Below are positions 33,401 to 41,559 of a stretch of DNA of 64,000 nucleotides, one piece after another. The stretch comes from Saccharibacillus soli (GTDB lineage Bacteria > Bacillota > Bacilli > Paenibacillales > Paenibacillaceae), in the NCBI GenBank assembly GCA_002189105.1, contig NIOB01000006.1, positions 248,001 through 312,000 of the forward strand, in the 5' to 3' direction. Made by a program: the position numbers and the translations under genes. Position 1 is the stretch's first letter, and each line of letters opens with the position of its first letter. The notes beneath the pieces are model-generated. The model made no database searches, was not told where the DNA came from, and worked only from the letters and a program-made list of their open reading frames with translations.

Positions 33401-35507
33401 CGAAGCGACTTCGCTCACATTGGCCCTTCATCGTATTGAAGGTCTGGATGTCTTTATCCGGATTCTGGTCAGTCTGGGCGGAGAGACTTTCGTTCGGGGG
33501 TTCATCTACAGTTATGGCGACAACCATACAAAGAAGATCTCGCTGAGCCACCTGCTGCGGATCTGCTATCCGGCCAAAGGTGATAATGCAGACAAGTTGC
33601 TAGAGAAACTAAAGGGCACAGGCATCTCCGAAAAACGTCTGCTGGAAGCCGCCATGTACGCGCCGCAGTGGATCGACATTCTGGCGGAGCATCTGAACTG
33701 GCCAGGACTTCGCAGTGCAGCCTGGTATTTCCATGCTCACATCAATGAGAGCTTCTCGGCGGAAAAAGAAACGGTGGTGGCGCATTATTCGCCCATCACA
33801 CCACAGGAATTCAACGATGGGGCGTTTGACGTCCAGTGGTTTGAAGAAGCCTACAATACCATCGGGGAAGAACGATTCAAGCTGCTGTATGACTGCGCCA
33901 AATACATCTCGGGGGGTTCCAACCACCGCCGTTCGCAGCTGTTTGCGGATGCGGTATTGGGCAAGCTGCGGCTCGACGATACCCGCAAGCAGGTCGAGAG
34001 CAAGCGCACCAAAGACCAGCTGCTCGCGTACAGCCTGATTCCACTCGGCAAAAACCGGGAGCAGGATCTGCGCATGCGATATGATTTCCTTCAGAAGTTC
34101 CTACAGGAGAGCCGTCAATTTGGCGCCCAGCGCAGAGCCAGTGAAGGAGCGGCTGTGCGGATTGCACTCGGCAACCTGGCGCGGAGTGCCGGTTACGCGG
34201 ACGCAACGCGGATGCAGTGGGATATGGAAGCGAGCAAGATGGATGAATTGGTCATCTACACGCGTCCCCATGAGATCGAAGATATTGAAGTGGCGCTGGC
34301 GATTGATGCGCGTGGACTGCCGGACATCGAAGTGACGAAGGCCGGCAAGAAGCTCAAATCCGTCCCTTCCCGTTTGAACAAAAATGAGCATATCGTGCGT
34401 CTCAAAGAGATCAAAAGCGAACTGACCGATCAACATCGCCGATTTGTTCGTGAACTGGAGCGTTCGATGGAAAACTCGTCGATCTTCCAGGTGTCCGAGC
34501 TGGTCAAGCTTCATGGCAACCCGGTCGTCTCGCCGCTGCTGGATCATCTGGTCTTCAAACAGGCAGACGCCGCTTCGGAGCCGCTGCGCCTCGGCTATTT
34601 CCGCCAGGAAGATCTTCATCTGGTGGACATCGAGAATCGTCAGATCGGACCGCTGCAAGAGGATGCGGAGCTGGTGATCGCCCATCCGGTAGATCTGCAC
34701 GCCAGCGGCAAATGGCATCTGTACCAGCGGGACTTCATTGATCGCAGCCTGCATGCCGAATCGACAGGACGTTTTGAAGCGCCCAAGCAGCCGTTTAAGC
34801 AGATCTTCCGTGAACTGTATCTGCCGAACGCCGATGAGAAATCCGCAGGAACTTCATCGTCCCGTTATGCGGGGCATCAGGTACAGCCAAGCAAGACTGT
34901 GGCTCTGCTGCGCGGACGCGGCTGGACGGTCAGCTATGAAGAGGGTCTTCAGAGGGTCGATTACGCACATAACGTCATTGCGACCCTCTATGCGATGGCG
35001 GATTGGTTCTCGCCGGCGGATACGGAGGCACCGACACTGGAGACCATCCAGTTTACGGATCGCCGTACGCATAAGCCGCTGAAGCTGGAAGATGTGCCAC
35101 CGATCCTGTTCTCCGAGATCATGCGTGATGTCGATCTGGTAGTCAGTGTCGCCCATGTGGGCGGCGTCGATCCGGAAGCCAGCCTTACGACCATTGAGCT
35201 GCGTACAGCTATCGTGCGTGAAGCCCTGAGTCTGCTGGGCAAAGAGAACGTCCGTCTGGACGGCAGTTATGCCCGGGTGGATGGGGAGTTGGGCGAATAT
35301 GCCGTGCATCTGGGCAGCGGTATTGCCTACAAACAAGCCACCGGAGCGCTCAACATCATTCCGGTGCATGCCGGTCAGCGGGGACGGTTCTTCCTTCCGT
35401 TCCTGGACGAAGATCCGCGTACCGCCGAGATTCTGTCGAAGATCGTGCTGCTGTCCGAAGATACGAAGATCAAGGACCCGCAGATTCTGGAACAGATTCG
35501 GAGATAG
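30402..35507 (+). CDS. Giant DUF4132/DUF5724-type protein
   Basis: A 1701-residue cytoplasmic protein. The first approximately 1250 residues are alpha-helical and look like irregular HEAT-like repeats (DUF5724 type). The C-terminal approximately 400 residues carry the DUF4132 pattern found in E. coli MolR/YehI-like proteins: VIYTRPHEIEDIEVAL, SRLNKNEHIVRLKEIKSEL, then QPFKQIFRELY and SYARVDGELGEYAVHLGSG within the last part. No WGR domain, signal peptide or membrane helix is seen. ATG 30402 has GGGAGG 8 nt upstream; the ATG at 30396 is too close. Relatives occur in MoxR-vWA ternary conflict-type systems, but no MoxR or vWA gene lies here. Function unknown. Confidence 0.75.
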   Translation: MREEEMQAEREEQYLETLKKRAKKLKGMEAELAELLIETSENGYVSEYVESAQKIRSLLEQHAKDHPETLMKPLEDVAIRLIEEPLGRYVSPIIASISDYPYASGYMRRPFRTASPSAHVLNVLGKIAGLIWMEASGSSLDDYLTNVHFSDGRTRAFYRMSQVFPNLIALRLDEGDAEVEAALREIVLGENQTALLSREIISGMLMSHRPDMHKLVGDLLVAARLQEGLRQSIVESVDFGSLEAFTYMLKLVLDHGFVRYASVVRAAGVWSGLPFDVLDERVVQQMLEKTYAALNDAELRHSWLDSRNAQEVFVALFVQGMTEEGELPGQVQSIMESGEHYRKVVAQYVLSMSQNNELKHASAVELLYAGERDPELLHWMLSNYTYDYNVQWLMEDELDDQTAWMKDDPRRLEIQRTPSLESKEERRRQFEAFAALLENGPTKPVTKSSGVLDFLNYSYDPANVLRKMVYLTAYDMDREWTARLIGLSGSMSAEGRYDLLKFFLKHLDSPEQRNFVFDELSDKNMRNRETALKRAKGLRLSEDELQRVEGLLKLKTGTLRQSAIALLLEQPHEALAGSLERLLGAKAELQRLAGLELLTELSTNEERSADYEALRPLADQVTKPTPKEEQLLKKLEAPAERSEYSAAKGFGLCGLNAVEPWLTEPVTEPLDFQSFFSLDLDQAKTFIQGLDKLVHQFRDHEYEYSYYGDEKHQALVGTLFRTLSYHSTNWVSTVLDDHYRRESELDRYPLADKWRAYVQESGLNAEQLLQLYLISETRDLDGTLDDHFHEFSDHYDYRTMERTQLLDGWRKQYVTHLYPLDQLRPLWKVLDKCRYEDTVSTLLYLFYIDSDPQPSFKVAASALERLLAEFPAEAAQADRPIWLVLANSWLPILRGRLYDDESFRMFLPLNVRYDEARKKLGEVEGSSVDIRLLFKAHSMGWIGDNEIYKAILGGRGGYLLRNLTANPPEELQQSEQLQTILKRIIDRLLEIELARGDLATEATSLTLALHRIEGLDVFIRILVSLGGETFVRGFIYSYGDNHTKKISLSHLLRICYPAKGDNADKLLEKLKGTGISEKRLLEAAMYAPQWIDILAEHLNWPGLRSAAWYFHAHINESFSAEKETVVAHYSPITPQEFNDGAFDVQWFEEAYNTIGEERFKLLYDCAKYISGGSNHRRSQLFADAVLGKLRLDDTRKQVESKRTKDQLLAYSLIPLGKNREQDLRMRYDFLQKFLQESRQFGAQRRASEGAAVRIALGNLARSAGYADATRMQWDMEASKMDELVIYTRPHEIEDIEVALAIDARGLPDIEVTKAGKKLKSVPSRLNKNEHIVRLKEIKSELTDQHRRFVRELERSMENSSIFQVSELVKLHGNPVVSPLLDHLVFKQADAASEPLRLGYFRQEDLHLVDIENRQIGPLQEDAELVIAHPVDLHASGKWHLYQRDFIDRSLHAESTGRFEAPKQPFKQIFRELYLPNADEKSAGTSSSRYAGHQVQPSKTVALLRGRGWTVSYEEGLQRVDYAHNVIATLYAMADWFSPADTEAPTLETIQFTDRRTHKPLKLEDVPPILFSEIMRDVDLVVSVAHVGGVDPEASLTTIELRTAIVREALSLLGKENVRLDGSYARVDGELGEYAVHLGSGIAYKQATGALNIIPVHAGQRGRFFLPFLDEDPRTAEILSKIVLLSEDTKIKDPQILEQIRR

Positions 35508-35599
35508 AAGATTTTTGGGCAAGTTCGAGCAGGACAGAGTTTGCTCAAAACCGAGTAAAACAGGTTTTTCCCAAAAACCGAACAAAAGGCAAGAAGCCA

Positions 35600-35629
35600 G
35601 GCCGTTTCCTTTGAGGAGACGGTCTTTTT
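35600..35629 (+). terminator. Terminator of the DUF4132 operon
   Basis: An 11-bp stem (35600-35610 with 35614-35624, including G-T pairs) has a 3-nt loop and a T-run. Confidence 0.85.
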
Positions 35630-35738
35630 CATCGGGCTTTGCCGAAGGATTTTTGAAAAGGTGTCCGGTTAGCGCTCATTCGGGGTAAACTTACGTTAGA
35701 GGCCTAGCGGCCGGGGATCACGGAAGGAGTGTGCCAGC

Positions 35739-37457
35739 ATGGCAAAAACAGTTATGGGAAAAGTTCGATCGAATATGCAGGTAGAAGGCGGAATCTCGCT
35801 GGGAACCTATCTGTTCGACTGTCTCAAAAAAGAAGGCGTTACGGAAGTGTTCGGGGTACCGGGCGATTATAACTTTACGCTTTTCGATACGCTCGAAGCT
35901 TGCAGTGGTATTCGCGCCGTGCCGACTCGTAATGAGCTGAACGGCGGTTATGCGGCTGACGGCTACGCCCGGGTCAAAGGGCTGTCGGCGCTGATTACTA
36001 CATTTGGCGTGGGTGAACTGAGTGCAGTGAACGCGATCGCCGGCGCCTACAGTGAAAATGTACCAATTATTCACATCGTCGGTTCGCCCAAATCGGAGAA
36101 ACAGAAGCAGGGCAAGTTGATGCACCATACACTGATGGACGGTGACTATGACGCGTTCCGCCGCGTCTATGAGCCAGTCTCTGCCTATACGGCTGTGCTG
36201 ACACCGGACAATGCGATGGCGGAGATTCCCAAAGCCATTTCCATCGCCAAACGTCTCAAGAAGCCCGTCTATCTGTCTGTAGCGATCGATCTGGTGCAGC
36301 AGCCTCTTGCGCTCAAGGCCCCTAAGATCGAACAGCCCAAGACCAATGAGTCTTCGCTCAAGTCGGCGTCCAAACAGGCTCGCAAGATGCTCAAATCGGC
36401 CAAGCAGGTCGCGCTGCTCAGTGATGCGAAGGTTAAGAGCTGGAAGTGGGAGCCTCTTGTACGCGAGATCGCCGAGAGGCTTCAGATTCCAGCCGCTTCA
36501 ACGCTGATGGGCAAGGGAGGATTCGATGAGAGCCACCCGAATCATATCGGCGTCTATGCGGGACAGCTGGGCAGTGAGAAGGTACGTGAAGCCGTGGAAG
36601 GCGCGGACTGTGTGATCGTGGCGGGTTATGTGCCTTCGGATACGAATACGGCGAACGAGACAGCGCGGCTAAATCCCAAGAAGATGATCGTCGTACAGCC
36701 GGAATCCGTTACGATTGGCGGCCAGGAATACACGAATATTCTTGGCGAAGATATGCTGCGTGAGCTGGCGGGCCTGGGTCTGACCGCAGAGCAGCCCATC
36801 CCGGCAGCGGAGCGTCCCTACAACAGCGGCACACAGCTTGATGGCAGCCATGCGCTCAAGGCGGCGGAATATTATCCGCTCATCCAGCGGCTGCTCCAGC
36901 CAGGAGATATTATCATCGCGGAGACCGGGACATTTGCGTATGGATTGTCGCAGGTGCAGCTGCCGCAGGGCGCTACGTACATCTCGCAGGGCGGCTGGCA
37001 GAGTATCGGCTATGCGACACCGGCAGCGCTCGGAGCCAGTATTGCAGCACCCAAACGCCGTGTGCTGCTGTTCACTGGCGATGGCTCACTGCAATTGACG
37101 GCGCAGGAGCTTAGCTCGATGATCGAGTATGGCTGCAAACCGATTGTGTTCGTCCTGAACAACGGCGGCTATACCATCGAGAAGCATCTCAATTTCCGCG
37201 TTCCCACAGACAATCAACCGTATAATGAAATTCCAGGCTGGAATTACGTCAAGCTGCTCGAAGCATTTGGCGGCGATACGCGTGCAGAGCGTGTGCGGAC
37301 GATCGGGGAGCTGGCTCGCGCGTTCCGCGACGCGGAGCTTCAGCGTTCGGACAAGTTATGCCTGATCGAGATGATGGCTGCCGACGATATGGATGCACCC
37401 GTCTATCTGGAGCGGATGAGTGAAGAGTTGGAGAAACAGGAGAAGAGCGGGAAATAA
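35739..37457 (+). CDS. ipdC: Thiamine-diphosphate-dependent 2-keto-acid decarboxylase, indolepyruvate type
   Basis: A 572-residue enzyme of the pyruvate/indolepyruvate decarboxylase class. Seen: VFGVPGDYNFTLFD at the start of the Pyr domain, the catalytic Glu in RNELNGGYAADGYAR, the His pair in MHHTLMDGD, and the cofactor motif GDGS...NN (FTGDGSLQLT to FVLNNGG). It decarboxylates an aromatic or branched 2-keto acid; the indole-3-pyruvate substrate, and so a role in auxin synthesis, is inferred from similarity. GGAAGGAG precedes the ATG at 35739. It lies between two terminators and is monocistronic. Confidence 0.88.
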   Translation: MAKTVMGKVRSNMQVEGGISLGTYLFDCLKKEGVTEVFGVPGDYNFTLFDTLEACSGIRAVPTRNELNGGYAADGYARVKGLSALITTFGVGELSAVNAIAGAYSENVPIIHIVGSPKSEKQKQGKLMHHTLMDGDYDAFRRVYEPVSAYTAVLTPDNAMAEIPKAISIAKRLKKPVYLSVAIDLVQQPLALKAPKIEQPKTNESSLKSASKQARKMLKSAKQVALLSDAKVKSWKWEPLVREIAERLQIPAASTLMGKGGFDESHPNHIGVYAGQLGSEKVREAVEGADCVIVAGYVPSDTNTANETARLNPKKMIVVQPESVTIGGQEYTNILGEDMLRELAGLGLTAEQPIPAAERPYNSGTQLDGSHALKAAEYYPLIQRLLQPGDIIIAETGTFAYGLSQVQLPQGATYISQGGWQSIGYATPAALGASIAAPKRRVLLFTGDGSLQLTAQELSSMIEYGCKPIVFVLNNGGYTIEKHLNFRVPTDNQPYNEIPGWNYVKLLEAFGGDTRAERVRTIGELARAFRDAELQRSDKLCLIEMMAADDMDAPVYLERMSEELEKQEKSGK

Positions 37458-37480
37458 CCGACAGACTTCTCTGAACAAGG

Positions 37481-37521
37481 CGGCTTTGAGTCCTCGTAGT
37501 AGGAGGCTCAAGCCGTCTTTT
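37481..37521 (+). terminator. Terminator of the keto-acid decarboxylase gene
   Basis: CGGCTT-GAG pairs with CTC-AAGCCG, with a further inner stem, then TTTTT. Confidence 0.8.
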
Positions 37522-37649
37522 TCTTTTTCTCGAAAAAGTAGATCGACAGTGGAACTTAAATAAAACGGGCGGCGTCTATATCTAAGGGACGTGTTTATAA
37601 CGCGTTCACCATTCTAGAAGAGAAGGAGCGGTTGCGGGGTGGAACAGGC

Positions 37650-39116
37650 ATGACAGAATGGATGGGAAAATCAGCAATCAGAAGGATTCTGATTGCGGCG
37701 GTATTTGCTTTGGCGGCGGTGTTTTTCTTGTCGGTGCAGACCAGTCAGGCGGCATCGAATACGAAGATTGTGCTCGATGACAGGGAAGTGACCGGTGCCA
37801 GAGACGTATTGACGGTAAAAGGGACAACCATGGTCCCGATTCGGATCATCTCAGAGGTAATGGGCTATCCGGTCGGATGGAATCCAGGGAGTCAGGAAGT
37901 GACGATTGGAGGAGAAAGTGACGCGGTTGTACTGAAATTGGGCAGCCGAGCGGCAGTGTCCGCCGACGGTTCAATGACGCTGGAGCAGGCGCCTTTTTCC
38001 AAAGCGAATACGACCTATGTACCGCTTCGGTTCGTGAGTACACAGTTGGGATTGGCTGTGAAATGGGACGGTGCAGCCCAGACCGTGTACCTGCAATCCG
38101 AGCATGGGCAAGGGTCTCAGACGGGGCCAAATGACGACAGCGATCAGCCCCCAACGCCAGCGCCGGATGTCACAGCTGCGGCATCGGTCGATCAGATCAG
38201 CTTCAGCGAGAATCGTCTGATGGTTGCGGTAAGCGGCGACGTGACACCCAAGGTCGACAAATACGATTCGCCCTATCGGATCGTAGTCGATCTGCCGAAT
38301 ACCTCGTTTGGCCCGCTGTTTGCAGAGGGACAAGGACTGCTTGCCGGTCAGCAGGGGAATATCTCGGTGTCCGGATCTTCGGACGTAACGAGTGTTCGTT
38401 TTGCCTTGAACGACGATTCGGCTGCCCGGGACGGTTCGCAGCTGAGAACGCGGGTCGTAATCGACCTGAACAAGAACAAGAGCTACCAGATGTATCGGGA
38501 AGGCAATCTCATCTTCATCGATCTGAATCGTCAGGGTGGGCCATCGACGCCGGGTGTCGGTAATGATGGCAAGAAGATCGTCGTGCTCGACCCTGGACAT
38601 GGCGGCAAGGCAACGGGAGCGATCTACAAAGGCGGTCCAACGCTGATGGAGAAGAATGTCAATCTGGATATGGCGCTCAAGGTTGAGGCGCTGCTCAAGC
38701 AGGTCGAAGGCCTGGACGTTGTCATGACGCGCAGTGATGATACGGATGTCTCGCTGCAGGGTCGGGTGGATATTGCAGAGAGCCTGAACGCCGATATTAT
38801 GGTCTCCATTCATGCCAACAGCATGCCGGTAAAATCAAAGCCGACAAGCGGTACGGAGACGCTGTACACGAAGCCGGAGAGCAAGGAACTGGCGGAAACC
38901 ATTCACAAGCATGTCATCAAAGCGACCGGACTGCCGGATCGCCGGGCGAAATATCAGAATCTGCATGTCGATCGGGAATCGAACATGCCGACGGCATTAG
39001 TGGAGACAGGCTTCCTGTATGCAGGAGGAGACGTCGAGAAGCTGACCGATCCGGCTTGGCAGAACCGCGTGGCGGAAGCGATCGCGGCAGGGATTGTCGA
39101 GTATCTGGGCTTGTAG
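37650..39116 (+). CDS. N-acetylmuramoyl-L-alanine amidase with stalk and AMIN domains
   Basis: A 488-residue secreted wall hydrolase. Domain order: signal peptide (to about residue 36, QAA), stalk/copper-amine-oxidase N-like domain (about 40-145), linker rich in Pro/Asp/Gln, AMIN domain (about 175-290) and Amidase_3 (about 310-485). Zinc ligands and catalytic Glu are visible in LDPGHGG, MEKNVNLD, SIHANS and ALVETGF. It cleaves the amide between MurNAc and the stem peptide. ATG 37650 follows GGGGTGG by 7 nt; the longer TTG start at 37632 is too close to its AAGGAG. Terminator follows. Confidence 0.92.
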   Translation: MTEWMGKSAIRRILIAAVFALAAVFFLSVQTSQAASNTKIVLDDREVTGARDVLTVKGTTMVPIRIISEVMGYPVGWNPGSQEVTIGGESDAVVLKLGSRAAVSADGSMTLEQAPFSKANTTYVPLRFVSTQLGLAVKWDGAAQTVYLQSEHGQGSQTGPNDDSDQPPTPAPDVTAAASVDQISFSENRLMVAVSGDVTPKVDKYDSPYRIVVDLPNTSFGPLFAEGQGLLAGQQGNISVSGSSDVTSVRFALNDDSAARDGSQLRTRVVIDLNKNKSYQMYREGNLIFIDLNRQGGPSTPGVGNDGKKIVVLDPGHGGKATGAIYKGGPTLMEKNVNLDMALKVEALLKQVEGLDVVMTRSDDTDVSLQGRVDIAESLNADIMVSIHANSMPVKSKPTSGTETLYTKPESKELAETIHKHVIKATGLPDRRAKYQNLHVDRESNMPTALVETGFLYAGGDVEKLTDPAWQNRVAEAIAAGIVEYLGL

Positions 39117-39153
39117 CCCAGCCTAGCTGTTTGAAGATGTAATTTGGACGAAG

Positions 39154-39183
39154 GGCCGCTGTATCTTGCAGCGGCCTTTTTTG
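39154..39183 (+). terminator. Terminator of the amidase gene
   Basis: GGCCGCTG pairs with CAGCGGCC around a 7-nt loop and is followed by six T or more. Confidence 0.92.
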
Positions 39184-39379
39184 GTGTCTTCCAAAAGGCC
39201 TGACCCAAGCAGATGAACGGCGCGATAGGATGGCGAAGACGGGGATAGGGAGTGGGAGATAAGCTTAGTGGGTAAAAAGGGATAGACTTAAAGGCAAATA
39301 GGAATCAGGATAGGTAAGAATCGATCATGTTTAATCCAAACAGCTTCGTATTAACTCGGATCGATAAGGAGGAACAAGA

Positions 39380-39895
39380 ATGAGTGGTAGGGTCAGCAAA
39401 GGCTCCAATCCCATCGTCAGTCCGCGCAGCACAATCAGGAATCTGTTCTTGTATCTAGGAGCAGGTCTGATCTCCGGTCTGATTCTCGGCTTTACGCTCA
39501 AGATGATACAGAGCCTGAGTGGTCATCGGGTTTATCGGCTGCTGCTGAATACGGATTATGTGCCGCTGCTTAATCGATTCGTACTTGGCGAGCTGATTGA
39601 ATTTGGGATACATCTGCTCATCTCGGCTGTGTTGGTTCTGATTCTGGGCTGGATCTGGCAGCGCCGCTCCATAAAGCATCCTCCGTCTGCGATCAGTATG
39701 GCGGCGGTTACGGCTGTCGTGGGCTTGGTGATTGGCATCCTGCTCTATCCGACGACCCTGCTCTCTGCAGGGGGGACACCGCCAATTGACAGTCTTCCTG
39801 CCTGGCTCTGGTGGCTGAGTGCCCATCTGTTGTATGGAGCTGTGTCGGGTCTGCTGCTCTATGCGATTTTGCATTTTCAGGCGAAACGTTTCTAA
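39380..39895 (+). CDS. Small multi-pass membrane protein of unknown function
   Basis: A 171-residue protein with four predicted membrane helices (about 22-42, 72-93, 103-123, 140-162) and short loops. No catalytic motif or recognised family. AAGGAGG lies 9 nt before the ATG. It sits between the amidase terminator and the methionine importer promoter. Confidence 0.7.
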   Translation: MSGRVSKGSNPIVSPRSTIRNLFLYLGAGLISGLILGFTLKMIQSLSGHRVYRLLLNTDYVPLLNRFVLGELIEFGIHLLISAVLVLILGWIWQRRSIKHPPSAISMAAVTAVVGLVIGILLYPTTLLSAGGTPPIDSLPAWLWWLSAHLLYGAVSGLLLYAILHFQAKRF

Positions 39896-39981
39896 ACCGC
39901 GCTGGGCTTTTCATTGTGCAAACAAGCATACCCATCGCTGCGGCGATTGTAAAAATAATATTAAAATTATGCTCGAAAATA

Positions 39982-40010
39982 GTGACACAGCGCATAGATT
40001 ACCTTATAAT
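39982..40010 (+). promoter_or_regulatory. Promoter of the methionine importer operon
   Basis: GTGACA (39982-39987), 17-bp spacer, perfect TATAAT (40005-40010). The leader to the first gene is only about 50 nt and contains no S-box (SAM riboswitch), which often controls this operon. Confidence 0.8.
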
Positions 40011-40068
40011 TTAGTCGATTAAAGAATGTAACAGCGAAGAAAAATAGTAATACAAGGAGGGGTCGGCC

Positions 40069-40833
40069 ATTCTATCCCTGCATGAAGTCAGCAAGACCTA
40101 TACGGCGCAGGGCCAGACGTTTCAGGCCGTTCTACCCGTCAGTATGGAGATTGAAAAGGGCGGCATCTATGGCATCATCGGGACAAGCGGAGCGGGCAAG
40201 TCCACGCTGCTGCGCCTGATGAATATGCTGGAACGGCCCGACAGCGGCAAGGTGCTGTTTGAAGGACGGGATCTGACGGCACTCGGCGAACGTGAACTTC
40301 GTGAGACCCGGCGATCGATGGGGATGATCTTCCAGCAGTTCAACCTGGTTCATAATCGCACGGTGCAGGGCAATGTTGCCTCGGCGTTGGAACTGGCACG
40401 AACGCCCAAGCGTGAACGCCAAGCCAGAATCGCGGAAGTGCTGAAGTTTGTCGGTCTGGAAGACAAGGCAAGGCAGTACCCGGCGCAGCTTAGTGGCGGA
40501 CAGAAGCAGCGGGTAGCCATTGCCCGGGCACTCGCCAGTAATCCCAAGCTGCTGCTGTGTGACGAGCCAACCTCCGCCCTTGATCCACAGACGACGGAAG
40601 ATCTGCTCAACGTCCTGCTGCATGTCAACCGCACGCTGGGCGTCACGATTGTGATCGTCACGCATGAGATGGAAGTCGTTCGGCAGATCTGTACTCGCGT
40701 GTCCGTCATGGAGATGGGAGCGGTGGTGGATACCTTCGATCTGCCCAAACGTGCAGAGGAGCAGGTTCGTCCCAAGCTATCGTATCGGGAACAGATTCTG
40801 GGTACGATGCAGAAGGAGGGGACAACGCCATGA
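40069..40833 (+). CDS. metN: Methionine importer ATP-binding protein, short form, apparent ATT start
   Basis: A 254-residue ABC ATPase: Walker A GTSGAGKST, Q-loop FQQFNL, signature LSGGQKQR, Walker B LLLCDEP, and switch His in VTHEM. In-frame stops at 40045-40050 and the absence of any ATG, GTG or TTG before 40144 mean that the conserved first 25 residues (LSLHEVSKTY and on) can only start at a rare codon. ATT at 40069 lies exactly 8 nt after AAGGAGG (40054-40060). The CTG at 40078 is a poorer alternative. The C-terminal NIL/ACT regulatory domain of classical MetN (about 340 residues) is missing. Confidence 0.85.
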   Translation: MLSLHEVSKTYTAQGQTFQAVLPVSMEIEKGGIYGIIGTSGAGKSTLLRLMNMLERPDSGKVLFEGRDLTALGERELRETRRSMGMIFQQFNLVHNRTVQGNVASALELARTPKRERQARIAEVLKFVGLEDKARQYPAQLSGGQKQRVAIARALASNPKLLLCDEPTSALDPQTTEDLLNVLLHVNRTLGVTIVIVTHEMEVVRQICTRVSVMEMGAVVDTFDLPKRAEEQVRPKLSYREQILGTMQKEGTTP

Positions 40834-41507
40834 CGCTGGATCGTCTCACAGAGATCTGGACGCAGTATCAGGAGCAGATCTGGGAAGCGATTGGTCAGAC
40901 CTTCTACATGGTGGGAATGTCCACCCTTGCGGCCGCAATTCTGGGAATTCCGCTAGGAACGCTCATCTATGCGACCCGGCGTGGGGGCATGTTGGAGAAT
41001 CGAGTTGCCTCCATGCTGCTCAACACGCTGGTGAACGTCATTCGTTCATTCCCATTCCTGCTGCTCGTCGTCTTCATGTTTCCGCTGACGCGTGCCCTTG
41101 TAGGTACGACGATTGGGACCACAGCGGCGACGGTACCGCTGGCGGTCGTCGCCATTGCTGGCTATTCCCGGCTGGTCGAACAGGCTCTCCTGGAAGTGCC
41201 GCGCGGTGTGATCGAGGCGGCACGCTCCATGGGCGCATCCCGCCTGGAGATTGTGTGGAAGTTCCTGTACGTCGAAGCTCGCTCCGGCCTGGTATTAGGG
41301 CTTACCACCTCGATCGTCAGCTTTATCTCGTATTCAACGGTTGTTGGCATTGTCGGCGGCGGAGGCGTAGGTGACTTCGCCATTCGTTACGGGTACCAGC
41401 GCTTCGAGATGGATGTGACCATCTGTATGATCGTATTGATGGTTATCCTCGTTCAGATCGTGCAGGTGGTCGGCAGCTACATTTCACACAAGATTGATAA
41501 ACGGTAA
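40830..41507 (+). CDS. metI: Methionine importer permease
   Basis: A 225-residue permease of the MetI class with five membrane helices and the EAA-loop motif (VIEAARSMGASRLEIVWKF spans it). Its ATG overlaps the metN stop by four bases (ATGA). Together with MetN and MetQ it forms an ABC importer for methionine. Confidence 0.93.
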   Translation: MTLDRLTEIWTQYQEQIWEAIGQTFYMVGMSTLAAAILGIPLGTLIYATRRGGMLENRVASMLLNTLVNVIRSFPFLLLVVFMFPLTRALVGTTIGTTAATVPLAVVAIAGYSRLVEQALLEVPRGVIEAARSMGASRLEIVWKFLYVEARSGLVLGLTTSIVSFISYSTVVGIVGGGGVGDFAIRYGYQRFEMDVTICMIVLMVILVQIVQVVGSYISHKIDKR

Positions 41508-41559
41508 GAAGATGTCATCAGACAAATAAACCATCATTCAACGGGGGTACACGACCATT

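Noticed and set aside
30402-35507. WGR or AAA+ domain in the giant protein
   Set aside because: No Walker motifs and no WGR pattern were found when reading through the sequence.
39896-40068. S-box (SAM-I) riboswitch before metNIQ
   Set aside because: The promoter leaves a leader of only about 50 nt and none of the S-box helices or the CTCTTATC start is present.
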